Assembly (NCBI RefSeq): GCF_022565475.1
Contig: NZ_JAIUMR010000015.1
Span: 1 to 55,394, forward strand
DNA: 55,394 nt
Direction of reading: 5' to 3'
Origin: Aliidiomarina sp.
GTDB taxonomy: Bacteria; Pseudomonadota; Gammaproteobacteria; Enterobacterales; Alteromonadaceae
Shown here piece after piece: positions 1 through 8,453 of this stretch. The notes beneath the pieces are model-generated. The model saw only the letters and a list, made by a program, of their open reading frames with translations. It searched no databases and was not told where the DNA came from. Numbering within the stretch: position 1 is the first letter of the stretch; every line of letters starts with the position of its first letter. The translations under genes and the position numbers were made by a program.

Positions 1-2
1 CT

Positions 3-2987
3 GGCTTTACCACAGATGCCAATGGAGTTCCTATCCCCGGTGTTCGTATTGAAACGACGAACTCCGGGTATGGTAATGAAATCGACGGTGTTCAAGAGCA
101 TTGGTGGTTATCTCACACTGAGAATAGCGTGATTTCCGATGCAAGCGGATTTTACTCCATGTGGCTCTTCACACAGTATGACGATGGTTACAGCCCAAGC
201 TATGTGTTAACTATACTGCCCCCAGAAAAAAGTGGTTTTTCTATCACACCGATCAGTAACTACGAGGTTATACTTGGTCAACAGCTCGGCATCATCATGC
301 CTTTCAACGACACCACAGCACCGGTATTTATTGGCGGACCATTTGTCTCAGATATCTCATCAACTTCTGCAGTAGTCAGTTGGGAAATGGACAAACCGGT
401 GATCGGCAGCGTCAGTTGGAATAGCTCCGTTCTCGAGAGTCCAACGCCAAGCCGGACGCACACAATGTTTCTTGAGGGTCTAACCCCAGATACAGAATAC
501 TCAGTGTGGGTAAATACAACCGATCAAGCTGGGAATCAGTCTGAGCCTCGTCTGCTTAACTTCAAGACAAGCGCTGAGTCAAACGAACGTGAACCAGTTA
601 TTATTGCTGGGCCAATCGTGACAGCGATTACTCACAACTCCGCAATTGTGCAATGGGAAACTGACAAAGCAGCAACTTCACGCTTGTCTGGTGATATCTC
701 GGTTGCAATTAATGAGTTCACCACCTTACACCAAATAGAACTTACTGGTTTGAACAGCGATACTCTCTATCAATTATGGGTCTATTCTGAGGACAACGCT
801 ACTCGCCGTTCTGAAGAACGTAGCCTTGAATTTCGCACACGGATGGCACCGGACACGACAGCACCTGTCATCACTGAGGGTCCTTGGTTTACCGATATAA
901 CCGCAACCGGCGCAACCGTGATGTGGCGAACTGATGAACCAGCCACCAGCGGCGTCTCCTACAACGACGGCGAAGCGCATGGTGTCTTAACCGATGATAC
1001 TCTGCGAATGGATCATAGTATCCGGATGTCGAACTTAACGCCTGATAGAACTTATTTTGTCACTGTGTCATCGACGGATGCTGTCGGCAATGGTCCCACA
1101 TTATCGGAAACCATCGAACTCGTAACGTTGCCAGCGTTTGATTCTGACGCTCCCCCTGCCTTCACTCAAGCTCCTGATGTGTGCAATGTGAATCATCAAT
1201 TGATTCAAATTTGCTTCCGCAGTGAACGTCCAGTGAGTGCCGTAATTAAGTACGGTGTTGCTCCGGAGCAGCTTGAACACCAGGTCGTGCGCTCACAGTC
1301 GATTCGTAATCACACCATTCCGATTACTGGGCTGAACGCCGACACCACTTACTATTTCAGTGTCACTGTGCAAGATCACCAAGGGCAGCAAACTGAAAGT
1401 GACCTAATTAGTGCGACAACGTCGGCAAATGCGACAAGCTCACCTTTGCTATTCGTTCGCCAACCTGAAATCAGTTATCAAGGTCATGACCGTGCCGTCG
1501 TCTCTTTCATGACCAACCTACCGACTGACATCATTGTTGAGTATGGGATTAACGATTATGCCGAACGCGTCGTGATGACGGAACGCAAGCGCAACCAATC
1601 CTTGGTGTTAAGTAACCTCGAGCGCGGACAAAGCTATCAATTCCGTTTAGTCGCGAGCGATATCAACGGCAACACCATCGAGTTTGGTTTCGACAGTCGT
1701 GACGAAAGCAATGGCATACTAGCACTATCCAGTTCTGCATTGACCTCCGGCACACGTTTTACAACTCGTCCAGAAGCCGACGAGCAAGCACCACTGTTCA
1801 TTGCAACACCATCCATCAATCTCGATTTGGATCGTGCTGTTATTCATTGGCAAACCAATAAAATTGCCGACTCCCGTGTACGACTGGGGCGCAATGCTAA
1901 TGAACTTCGCCGTGCATTCGGAGACATAAGCCACACAGCCGAGCATACCGTGGTTCTAACCAATATCGAGCCAGACCAAACCTATTACTTTCAAGTTATC
2001 TCGCGTGATCCTGTAGGTAATGAATTGGTTGGCGAAATACAAAGCTTCAGTACTGCTAACATAGTGACACATACAGTCTCACTCGTTAAACAAGGTGGCG
2101 GCGCCGGTTTAGTTCGCGGTTCTGGCTTTGATTGTGGTGAAATCTGCACGCTTGATGTTGCCTCTGGGAGCTCGATCACCTTAAGCGGATTTGCAAACTC
2201 CGACTCCAAATTCACTGGTTGGGGAAATCCAGCCTGTGACGATGAGTCAACGAGCTGTACATTGAGTATTGATACCCATACAACACTTTCACCAGAGTTT
2301 TCGCTGCTCGAAAATGAACCAACAACTTATACCGTGACCTTCTATGACTGGGATAATCGGATATTATCAACCCAATCCGTAATCGCTGGTGAAAGTGCAA
2401 TAGCGCCAGAAAACCCAAATCGTGAGGGGCACACTTTCGTAGGTTGGGATGTTCATTTTGAGACGGTATCTGCCCATTTAGATGTAACCGCACAGTACGA
2501 GATCAATACTTTCACGGTTCGATTTTTGGATTGGGATAGCACCGTCATTACAACTCAATCCGTGAATTGGAACGAATCAGCAACTGCACCAGCGGATCCT
2601 GAACGTGAAGGCTATACGTTCAGTGGTTGGGACGTTAACTTTGATGGCATTACCAGAGATCTAGATGTTAATGCACAATATGAAATCCAAACATTTGTGG
2701 TTTCTGCCATAGTTATCCAAGCCAACGACTCAGGCACAGTTACACCGATAGCTCAACACGTTGTATATGGTGGTAACGCGACCTTTGCAGCCATAACGAC
2801 TACTCGATTAGGGCTTAAGCCTGTGACGACCAACTGTGGTAGCGAGGTGTTCCAAGAGGGTAATTTGTACCGGGTGGAAAACATTACCGCCGACTGTCAG
2901 GTACTCTTTGAGTTTACCCAACAACGACGTCGTAAAAGTATAATTCTGCTCTTGATCAATGTATTAGAAGAGTTAGAGCAACCGTAA
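3..2987 (+). CDS. Large secreted multidomain protein with Fn3-like modules and InlB-type repeats (5' end outside window)
   Basis: The reading frame is open to the left edge of the window, so the true start is missing; GTG at 129 is only an internal codon. The first ~85 residues look like a carboxypeptidase-regulatory-type beta domain (DANGVPIPGV, then DASGFYSMWLF). About six Fn3-like modules follow, beginning near nt 309, 590, 850, 1140, 1440 and 1780; most start with (D)xxAPxF/I and carry a W-x-T-x-x-x-A strand and an L-x-P/A-D-T-x-Y motif. From nt 2070 there is a divergent InlB B-repeat-like domain with paired Cys, then two InlB B-repeat (Flg_new) units at nt 2327 and 2512 (GWDV...AQYE), and a last beta unit. 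The C-terminus is basic (QRRRKS) followed by a short hydrophobic tail. The architecture suggests an exported or surface adhesive protein; its actual role cannot be read from this fragment. Confidence 0.85.
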   Translation, partial: GFTTDANGVPIPGVRIETTNSGYGNEIDGVQEHWWLSHTENSVISDASGFYSMWLFTQYDDGYSPSYVLTILPPEKSGFSITPISNYEVILGQQLGIIMPFNDTTAPVFIGGPFVSDISSTSAVVSWEMDKPVIGSVSWNSSVLESPTPSRTHTMFLEGLTPDTEYSVWVNTTDQAGNQSEPRLLNFKTSAESNEREPVIIAGPIVTAITHNSAIVQWETDKAATSRLSGDISVAINEFTTLHQIELTGLNSDTLYQLWVYSEDNATRRSEERSLEFRTRMAPDTTAPVITEGPWFTDITATGATVMWRTDEPATSGVSYNDGEAHGVLTDDTLRMDHSIRMSNLTPDRTYFVTVSSTDAVGNGPTLSETIELVTLPAFDSDAPPAFTQAPDVCNVNHQLIQICFRSERPVSAVIKYGVAPEQLEHQVVRSQSIRNHTIPITGLNADTTYYFSVTVQDHQGQQTESDLISATTSANATSSPLLFVRQPEISYQGHDRAVVSFMTNLPTDIIVEYGINDYAERVVMTERKRNQSLVLSNLERGQSYQFRLVASDINGNTIEFGFDSRDESNGILALSSSALTSGTRFTTRPEADEQAPLFIATPSINLDLDRAVIHWQTNKIADSRVRLGRNANELRRAFGDISHTAEHTVVLTNIEPDQTYYFQVISRDPVGNELVGEIQSFSTANIVTHTVSLVKQGGGAGLVRGSGFDCGEICTLDVASGSSITLSGFANSDSKFTGWGNPACDDESTSCTLSIDTHTTLSPEFSLLENEPTTYTVTFYDWDNRILSTQSVIAGESAIAPENPNREGHTFVGWDVHFETVSAHLDVTAQYEINTFTVRFLDWDSTVITTQSVNWNESATAPADPEREGYTFSGWDVNFDGITRDLDVNAQYEIQTFVVSAIVIQANDSGTVTPIAQHVVYGGNATFAAITTTRLGLKPVTTNCGSEVFQEGNLYRVENITADCQVLFEFTQQRRRKSIILLLINVLEELEQP

Positions 2988-3000
2988 TTGACCCACCATC

Positions 3001-3022
3001 AAAGAGGCCTTCGGGCCTCTTT
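3001..3022 (+). terminator. Intrinsic terminator after the Fn3/InlB-repeat gene
   Basis: A perfect 9-bp stem (AAAGAGGCC / GGCCTCTTT) closes on a stable TTCG tetraloop 13 bp after the stop codon. The U-tract is short (TTT then a T-rich stretch), so it may be a moderate terminator. Confidence 0.8.
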
Positions 3023-3149
3023 ACCTATTTCAAATTGATAGAAATCCGCAATCAACCGTGAATTTCCTCACTTAATCTCATAACACTAGCCAAAGTCACC
3101 AGATTCAGGTTTGATGGGGGTTTGTATCACACCTCAGGGAGACCTTAAC

Positions 3150-5564
3150 ATGGCACGACTGATCAGTGCAGTTGCACTTTTGTGCTTGCTCGTGAGCAGT
3201 GTCGCTGTTGCCAATCCGGTGCATACCGGCTATCAACAGCCTGCTCAAGAAATTATTGATATCGTTGACGCAGCACCAGCGCCGGGCGCAAGCATTAGCC
3301 CGAATGGCGATGTGTTATTAATTCTCGATTATCCAGCCCTACCAACTTTGGTAGACCTCGCCGCCAATGAATACCGCCTTGCCGGCATGCGGATTAATCC
3401 AGACAACCAAACCATGAGCCAAAGCCGCTATGTTTCCAGCTTCCGCTTATTGAACATTGCCGACGGTAGCAGTCGCGACATTCGTGGTTTACCCACCAAT
3501 ATGCGTGCAACCGGGATGAGCTGGTCACCTGACGGTAAAACCATTGCGTTCCTCAACATGGAAGAAAACGGCACCTATCTATGGCGTATCGATGTTGAAC
3601 GTGGGCGCGCGAGTCAGTGGACTAAATCAGCCGTCAATGCGGTTTGGGGTTCTCAGCTCGAATGGAGCCACGATTCTCAGTCGCTTTACACTCTCCTTGT
3701 CGACAGTAAGCGTGGCGCCGCGCCGCAACGCTCGCGCGTGCCTGCAGCACCGGTCGTGACTGAGTCACGTGGTCGCTCAGCACCAGCACGGACCTACCAA
3801 GATCTTTTGGCCGACAGTCATGACGTCGCTTTGTTTGACTACTACTTTGCTAGCCAAGTTGCGCGCATTGATCAGCGTGGCCGTGTCCATAATCTTGGCA
3901 ACGTTGGCGTCATCAACAACATCAGTTTGTCACCAAACAGCGAATATTTGTTAGTGACCGAACTGCAAAAGCCGTATTCGTATGCAGTTCCACACTTCCG
4001 CTTTGCCCGCAACACCGTTGTTTGGGATAAAGCCGGTAAACCGGTCTATACCGTTGTTGAACAAGATGTTGCCGACAACTTACCGATTGGTTTCGACGTC
4101 GTCGTCCCCGATCGCCGCAGCATTAGCTGGCGCAATGACGCCGACGCAACCCTAGTTTGGGCGGTTGCCGGTGACGGTGGTAATTCACGTGCACCTGCGG
4201 ACGTGCGTGACCGCGTGTACCAATTGCCTGCACCATTCAGCGCTGAACCAAAGTTGCTGGTCGAGCTGGAAACCCGTTATGCGCGTCTATTAGCAGCCGA
4301 TGGCGAGACCGCGCTCGTGTGGGAACGTTGGTGGGCTGAACGCCAAGAGCGTTTATGGCGGATTAGTCCAGACGGCGACGCAGAACCTGTTCTGGTATGG
4401 GAGCGTGCCTATGACGACAGCTACAACGATCCGGGTCAACCCTTAACGACCACCTTAGAAAACGGTCGCCGGGTTCTTTTGGTCGATGACGGCCATTTAT
4501 TACTCACTGGCACAGGTGCTTCTGACGAAGGCGATCGTCCGTTTATCGACCGTCGCAATCTTATCAGTGGTGAAACAGAACGCCTATGGCGCTCTGAGGC
4601 GCCTTATTATGAGCGTCCATGGTCATTAGTTGATTTAGAAAATAAAGTCTTCTTGACCCAACGTGAAGGTGTCGACACGCCGCCTGACTTCTACCTTCGC
4701 AACTTAAGCGATGATAGTCTCACCGCGCTGACGCAAACGCCGCACCCAATGCCGCACACGCTCGAGATTACCCGTGAACTGGTGAACTATGAACGTGCCG
4801 ATGGGTTGGCAATGTCAGCCAACTTGTTCTTGCCCGCCGGTTACGATCAAGAGCGCGACGGACCACTGCCAACGATTGTTTGGGCCTACCCACGTGAATA
4901 TCGCAGCGCTGCAGCTGCGGCACAGGTGAGTGGATCACCCTATCGCTTTATCCGCATTAGCTATTGGAATCCGCAGTTCTTAGCAACACAAGGCTACGCG
5001 GTATTCGATGCGGCCACTATGCCGATTGTCGGTGAAGGCGACGAGTTGCCCAACGATACCTTTATTGAACAGCTCATCATGAACTCAGAAGCAGTGATCA
5101 ACTATGGTGTTGAGCGTGGTGTCAGTGATCGTAACCGGTTTGCCCTTGGTGGCCACTCGTACGGCGCATTCATGACCGCCAACGTACTTGCCCATTCAGA
5201 TTTGTTCCGTGCCGGTATCGCACGCAGTGGCGCCTATAACCGCTCGTTAACACCATTTGGTTTCCAACGCGAAGAACGCACGATTTGGGATGACCCAGCC
5301 CTGTATCAGCGGATGTCTCCTTTCTTTGCTGCGCATCAGTTGAAAACACCTTTGTTGTTAATTCATGGTACCGATGACAACAACTCGGGTACCTTCCCGA
5401 TGCAAAGTGAGCGTTTGTATCAAGCAGTAAAAGGCAATGGTGGTACGGTTCGCTTAGTCATGTTGCCACTTGAATCACACGGCTATCGTGCCCGTGAATC
5501 TGTGCTGCACATGCTGTGGGAAACGGTTGAGTGGCTTGACGAGTTTGTCAAAAACGCTGAATAA
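3150..5564 (+). CDS. Exported S9-family (prolyl-oligopeptidase type) serine peptidase
   Basis: 804 residues. An upstream in-frame TTG at 3111 exists, but the ATG at 3150 has AGGGAG just upstream and opens directly into a signal peptide (MARLISAVALLCLLVSSVAVA), so that start is preferred. The N-terminal half is a beta-propeller-like region with a PD40/TolB motif (SWSPDGKTIAF). The C-terminal half is an alpha/beta hydrolase with the nucleophile in GHSYG (Ser670), acid in HGTDD (Asp742 or 743) and histidine in ESHGY (His777). The order Ser-Asp-His and the propeller place it in S9; it resembles the periplasmic acylaminoacyl/glutamyl-endopeptidase-like branch. It probably cleaves short peptides in the periplasm. 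It stands alone between two terminators, so it is likely monocistronic. Exact specificity cannot be told from sequence. Confidence 0.9.
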   Translation: MARLISAVALLCLLVSSVAVANPVHTGYQQPAQEIIDIVDAAPAPGASISPNGDVLLILDYPALPTLVDLAANEYRLAGMRINPDNQTMSQSRYVSSFRLLNIADGSSRDIRGLPTNMRATGMSWSPDGKTIAFLNMEENGTYLWRIDVERGRASQWTKSAVNAVWGSQLEWSHDSQSLYTLLVDSKRGAAPQRSRVPAAPVVTESRGRSAPARTYQDLLADSHDVALFDYYFASQVARIDQRGRVHNLGNVGVINNISLSPNSEYLLVTELQKPYSYAVPHFRFARNTVVWDKAGKPVYTVVEQDVADNLPIGFDVVVPDRRSISWRNDADATLVWAVAGDGGNSRAPADVRDRVYQLPAPFSAEPKLLVELETRYARLLAADGETALVWERWWAERQERLWRISPDGDAEPVLVWERAYDDSYNDPGQPLTTTLENGRRVLLVDDGHLLLTGTGASDEGDRPFIDRRNLISGETERLWRSEAPYYERPWSLVDLENKVFLTQREGVDTPPDFYLRNLSDDSLTALTQTPHPMPHTLEITRELVNYERADGLAMSANLFLPAGYDQERDGPLPTIVWAYPREYRSAAAAAQVSGSPYRFIRISYWNPQFLATQGYAVFDAATMPIVGEGDELPNDTFIEQLIMNSEAVINYGVERGVSDRNRFALGGHSYGAFMTANVLAHSDLFRAGIARSGAYNRSLTPFGFQREERTIWDDPALYQRMSPFFAAHQLKTPLLLIHGTDDNNSGTFPMQSERLYQAVKGNGGTVRLVMLPLESHGYRARESVLHMLWETVEWLDEFVKNAE

Positions 5565-5590
5565 CGACAGTGCCGTTTCAGTTCTACAAC

Positions 5591-5617
5591 AACCAGCGCT
5601 TCGGCGCTGGTTTTTTT
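5591..5617 (+). terminator. Intrinsic terminator of the S9 peptidase gene
   Basis: Stem AACCAGCGC / GCGCTGGTT with TTCG loop followed by a run of seven T. The last T bases are also the stop codon of the convergent gene on the other strand, whose own T-run would be weak here. Confidence 0.88.
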
Positions 5618-6551
5618 ATTGTCGATCCAAACGTTGGCGCATGAGATACAAATAGACGTCGGGCAGCACACCAATCTCATGTTGTTGCCAAAGCGTTACG
5701 TAGCCGACCGGTCGCCAAGCATAGAAATCCGTGCCTTCGCAGGTGGCCACCGGATGTAAGCCAATTTGCAAGGGGTCGCGAGAGCCTAAACGCCAACGAT
5801 CGTCCGCAAGCTTTTCAGCGATCGGCTGTTGTAACCTGTGCTGCCAAGGTAATGACTGCGTTAGCTCCACAAGCGTCTTCGAATCAACAATCGTCGATTC
5901 AGTGATAACCAAGTTCAGGGCTGAAAAGTTAAATTCACCGGCACAGAATCGTGACGCCAAATCCTCACTCATTGCGTATTCATCAGCGATACCTAACGTA
6001 TGTCCCAATTCATGAGCCAGCACGCGTGGGCGTGCATTACGATCGACAAACACTAAGCCGTTGCGGGTATTGGCAATACCATCGTCGGTGAGCACAACAT
6101 CGACTTGCTGGGCGGCATTCCACGGTGGCTGCTGCCAAACCAAATCATAAGCGCTCGGATCCGCTAATTGACAGGACGACCGCCCTTGGTTTGATTCACA
6201 TTCGTCTTGCCACACCGAGGTAATCAGACGACCACAAAATTGAATCGTGTCGTGCTGCGATTGATAAAGACTTTGGGTTTGTTCAAGCCATTCTTGGCTG
6301 CGTTGTAGATCCGACAAACGACCATAAACATTCAGTAAAACATCACAGCCCGCGTCAACCGGTAATGCAAGAGGCGCTTGTTTAATCGCTGCTATCGTCA
6401 GCTCTGTTGGCGGACTAGCCAGGGACTCTGCCTCTGAGTAGCCCCCCCACCAAGCAGCAAAGGCTGCCGTTCCAAGCGCAGCCCCAAGTAGCGGCCAGCC
6501 GATACTAATCCTCGAGTCGTTGGCGGAGCTTTTGAATTTCGGTGCGGGCAT
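5616..6551 (-). CDS. Membrane-anchored zinc-metalloprotease-like protein of unknown role, overlapping nlpI
   Basis: 311 residues. A hydrophobic segment at residues ~18-37 (IGWPLLGAALGTAAFAAWW) looks like a signal anchor. At residues 180-189 is HELGHTLGIADEY: a zincin HExxH with a third possible ligand His/Asp further on, the arrangement typical of metzincin/M10-like sites. Cysteines around nt 6160-6240 may form disulfides, consistent with a periplasmic domain. The ATG at 6551 lies 47 bp inside the 3' end of nlpI and has no good Shine-Dalgarno, so translation may be coupled to nlpI or start at an unusual codon near the nlpI stop. I do not recognise the family beyond the protease motif. Pairing with NlpI, an adaptor for periplasmic proteases, is suggestive but only positional evidence. 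Confidence 0.75.
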   Translation of the reverse strand: MPAPKFKSSANDSRISIGWPLLGAALGTAAFAAWWGGYSEAESLASPPTELTIAAIKQAPLALPVDAGCDVLLNVYGRLSDLQRSQEWLEQTQSLYQSQHDTIQFCGRLITSVWQDECESNQGRSSCQLADPSAYDLVWQQPPWNAAQQVDVVLTDDGIANTRNGLVFVDRNARPRVLAHELGHTLGIADEYAMSEDLASRFCAGEFNFSALNLVITESTIVDSKTLVELTQSLPWQHRLQQPIAEKLADDRWRLGSRDPLQIGLHPVATCEGTDFYAWRPVGYVTLWQQHEIGVLPDVYLYLMRQRLDRQ

Positions 6552-7422
6552 AGCGATGCTCTAAATAGCTATAAGCATTCGTAGCTAATGAAAGTTTAAA
6601 ATAATTAATCGCGCTGTATGATTGACCGCGGGCAGCCGCGACTTTCCCCATGTAGAAATAGGCCTCACACAAGTTATGGTTAAGCCCTTCTTGATCATAG
6701 CTGCGCTCGAACGCACTGCGAATCAATTCGTCTTCCGTTAATTCGCCAAGAATATAAGCAATAATGTCCTGTCCCCACTCGTTTCCTGTCGCATTTGGCC
6801 ACTGTGAGCGCAATAATTCCTCAGCCCGCCCACTGTCGAGTTGACGGCCGGCAAAGTAATACCAAATTGAGCGAAAGGGGTCTGCTGTATCTTGAAAATA
6901 AAAGTCGGCAAAGTCAGTATGGGCTAAATGATATTGCCCATTGTAATAAGCCGCAAGACCTCGATTTAAATACACATAATCATGATCAGGTGCGAGTTCA
7001 ATGGTGCTGTCAAAGGCTTCAAACGCAGCTTGATACTCACCCATGGCCGTGAGGTAGATTCCCATCACATGATAGGCATCGACGAGATCTGGCTTTAATT
7101 CGAGTGCTTGATTAATATCCACCATCGCCAATGTACGCAAGCCGACACGATCATAAGTGACCGCCCGACGGTGCAAAATCTGCGCCCGCTGATCGTCGGT
7201 CATGTCAATCGTTTGCAACACTTCATTGAGTTGCAACAACTCAATTTCTAAGCTTTGATTAATGGGTAATGGCTCGACCAAATAGAGATTCGGCTCATAA
7301 TATTCAGCATCAACTGTCGCGGGCGCAGAGGATTCCTCAGCACTACTTAACCCATTGCTGCTAGCACATCCTGAGAGCATTACAACCAGCGCTATTGCAC
7401 CCAAATCACGCAGTTTTTTCAC
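6505..7422 (-). CDS. nlpI: Lipoprotein NlpI, TPR adaptor for cell-wall hydrolase turnover
   Basis: 305 residues; E. coli NlpI has 294. It starts with GTG at 7422 preceded by GGAG at good spacing. The signal peptide ends in the lipobox LSGC (Cys19). TPR helices follow with family signatures DDQRAQILHRRAV, GIYLTAMGEYQAAFEAFDS, NRGLAAYYNG and DPFRSIW. In E. coli NlpI is an outer-membrane lipoprotein that scaffolds peptidoglycan synthases and hydrolases and delivers MepS to the protease Prc. In E. coli nlpI lies directly after pnp; here one gene (7497-8363) has been placed between them. The 3' end overlaps the next gene by 47 bp. Confidence 0.93.
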   Translation of the reverse strand: MKKLRDLGAIALVVMLSGCASSNGLSSAEESSAPATVDAEYYEPNLYLVEPLPINQSLEIELLQLNEVLQTIDMTDDQRAQILHRRAVTYDRVGLRTLAMVDINQALELKPDLVDAYHVMGIYLTAMGEYQAAFEAFDSTIELAPDHDYVYLNRGLAAYYNGQYHLAHTDFADFYFQDTADPFRSIWYYFAGRQLDSGRAEELLRSQWPNATGNEWGQDIIAYILGELTEDELIRSAFERSYDQEGLNHNLCEAYFYMGKVAAARGQSYSAINYFKLSLATNAYSYLEHRYARTEIQKLRQRLED

Positions 7423-7496
7423 GTTCTTCTCCAGTTCTCGAACACTTCACTCATTAAATCACATCCGACCGACAGCGACTAGCGAGTACTGATAAA

Positions 7497-8363
7497 TTAA
7501 TCGAAAGCCGTCACCCGAACTTGATCAAAGTAGGCGCAATCAAGTTTATACTCACCCGCTTCATCGCGCGGAGCCCACTCTGGTGAACTACCGCCATGAA
7601 ACGTGCTAAATAGAAATTGCTGAATTTGACTCGCATCACTCATCTGACTACGAAAACGAAGAGCTTGATGGTCAATCAGTTGTTGATCATCCACAAAAAC
7701 CTGCATTGAACCATCGGCCAAGTCAGCGGCCGAGTTTAAAGTCACCCGGATTTTGACCTGATAATACTCCCCCGGTTGGAATTGAAAGTCAGGCGCTGTT
7801 TTAGTGTCGCCGTAGCGCCCAGGCTGATCCTGGTGATAAACATAAGTCTGAAGTGTACCATTCGCACGCCACATTAAGCGCGCACTCCAGCGCTCAGGCT
7901 CGACCGGATTACCGCCAGCAACGGGCTGTCGCGGGCCTAAACCATGCAACTTACCACCGCGCGCGAAATCAAAACCATCACAAAACTGCACGGCAAACTC
8001 GAGCTCGGCTTGTTCACTGGCACCTGCAAGCGCTACGTTTCTAACCACGCGCGCACTCCCGCGTTCATTGCCTTGATAAGAAACTCGAATACCACCACTT
8101 CCATCAACACCTTGCTCAGGTACAAAATCGACATAGCGATGGGCGATTAATCGTGCTGCTGCAGGCTGACCCGGTTGCTCAAACTCTTCTTCCAAAAGCA
8201 GACGCGAGGCTGGCAACCCGGATGGTTGGGCATCAGCGTGAAAAACGTCGACATCGCTGGCTGGGAGCGCAACTAGCTCACTTACATCGTAATCGCTATA
8301 GCGAATTTGCAGGGTGATACCGAGTATGGGAAACACCACTCCGAGCAGAATAAACTTACGCAT
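7497..8363 (-). CDS. Polysaccharide-lyase-like secreted protein (PL14/PL20-type jelly-roll)
   Basis: 288 residues with a short N-terminal hydrophobic segment (FILLGVVFPILGITL) fitting a signal peptide or anchor. The body is predicted all-beta and carries motifs that I associate with alginate/glucuronan lyases of the concanavalin-A-like jelly-roll class: QFCDGFDF followed by GGKLHGLGP, then WSARLMWRANG, TYVYH, and near the end FSTFHGG. If the assignment is right it cleaves uronate-containing polysaccharides outside the cytoplasm. The start ATG has GAGGA upstream. It lies 28 nt past the pnp terminator with little room for its own promoter, so expression may depend on read-through from pnp. Its place between pnp and nlpI looks like an insertion into a conserved pair. 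Family call is by motif memory, not by search. Confidence 0.65.
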   Translation of the reverse strand: MRKFILLGVVFPILGITLQIRYSDYDVSELVALPASDVDVFHADAQPSGLPASRLLLEEEFEQPGQPAAARLIAHRYVDFVPEQGVDGSGGIRVSYQGNERGSARVVRNVALAGASEQAELEFAVQFCDGFDFARGGKLHGLGPRQPVAGGNPVEPERWSARLMWRANGTLQTYVYHQDQPGRYGDTKTAPDFQFQPGEYYQVKIRVTLNSAADLADGSMQVFVDDQQLIDHQALRFRSQMSDASQIQQFLFSTFHGGSSPEWAPRDEAGEYKLDCAYFDQVRVTAFD

Positions 8364-8391
8364 TTACGTCCTCATTTCTTCGTTAGCAAAA

Positions 8392-8427
8392 GAAAAACGC
8401 CATGAACAAGACTGCTCATGGCGTTTT
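8392..8427 (-). terminator. Intrinsic terminator downstream of pnp
   Basis: A 12-bp stem (AAAACGCCATGA / TCATGGCGTTTT) with a 10-nt loop lies 27 bp after the pnp stop. On the minus strand it ends in a run of five T, so it serves pnp. Confidence 0.85.
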
Positions 8428-8453
8428 ATCTTAACAAGTTTTAACGCAAACTG

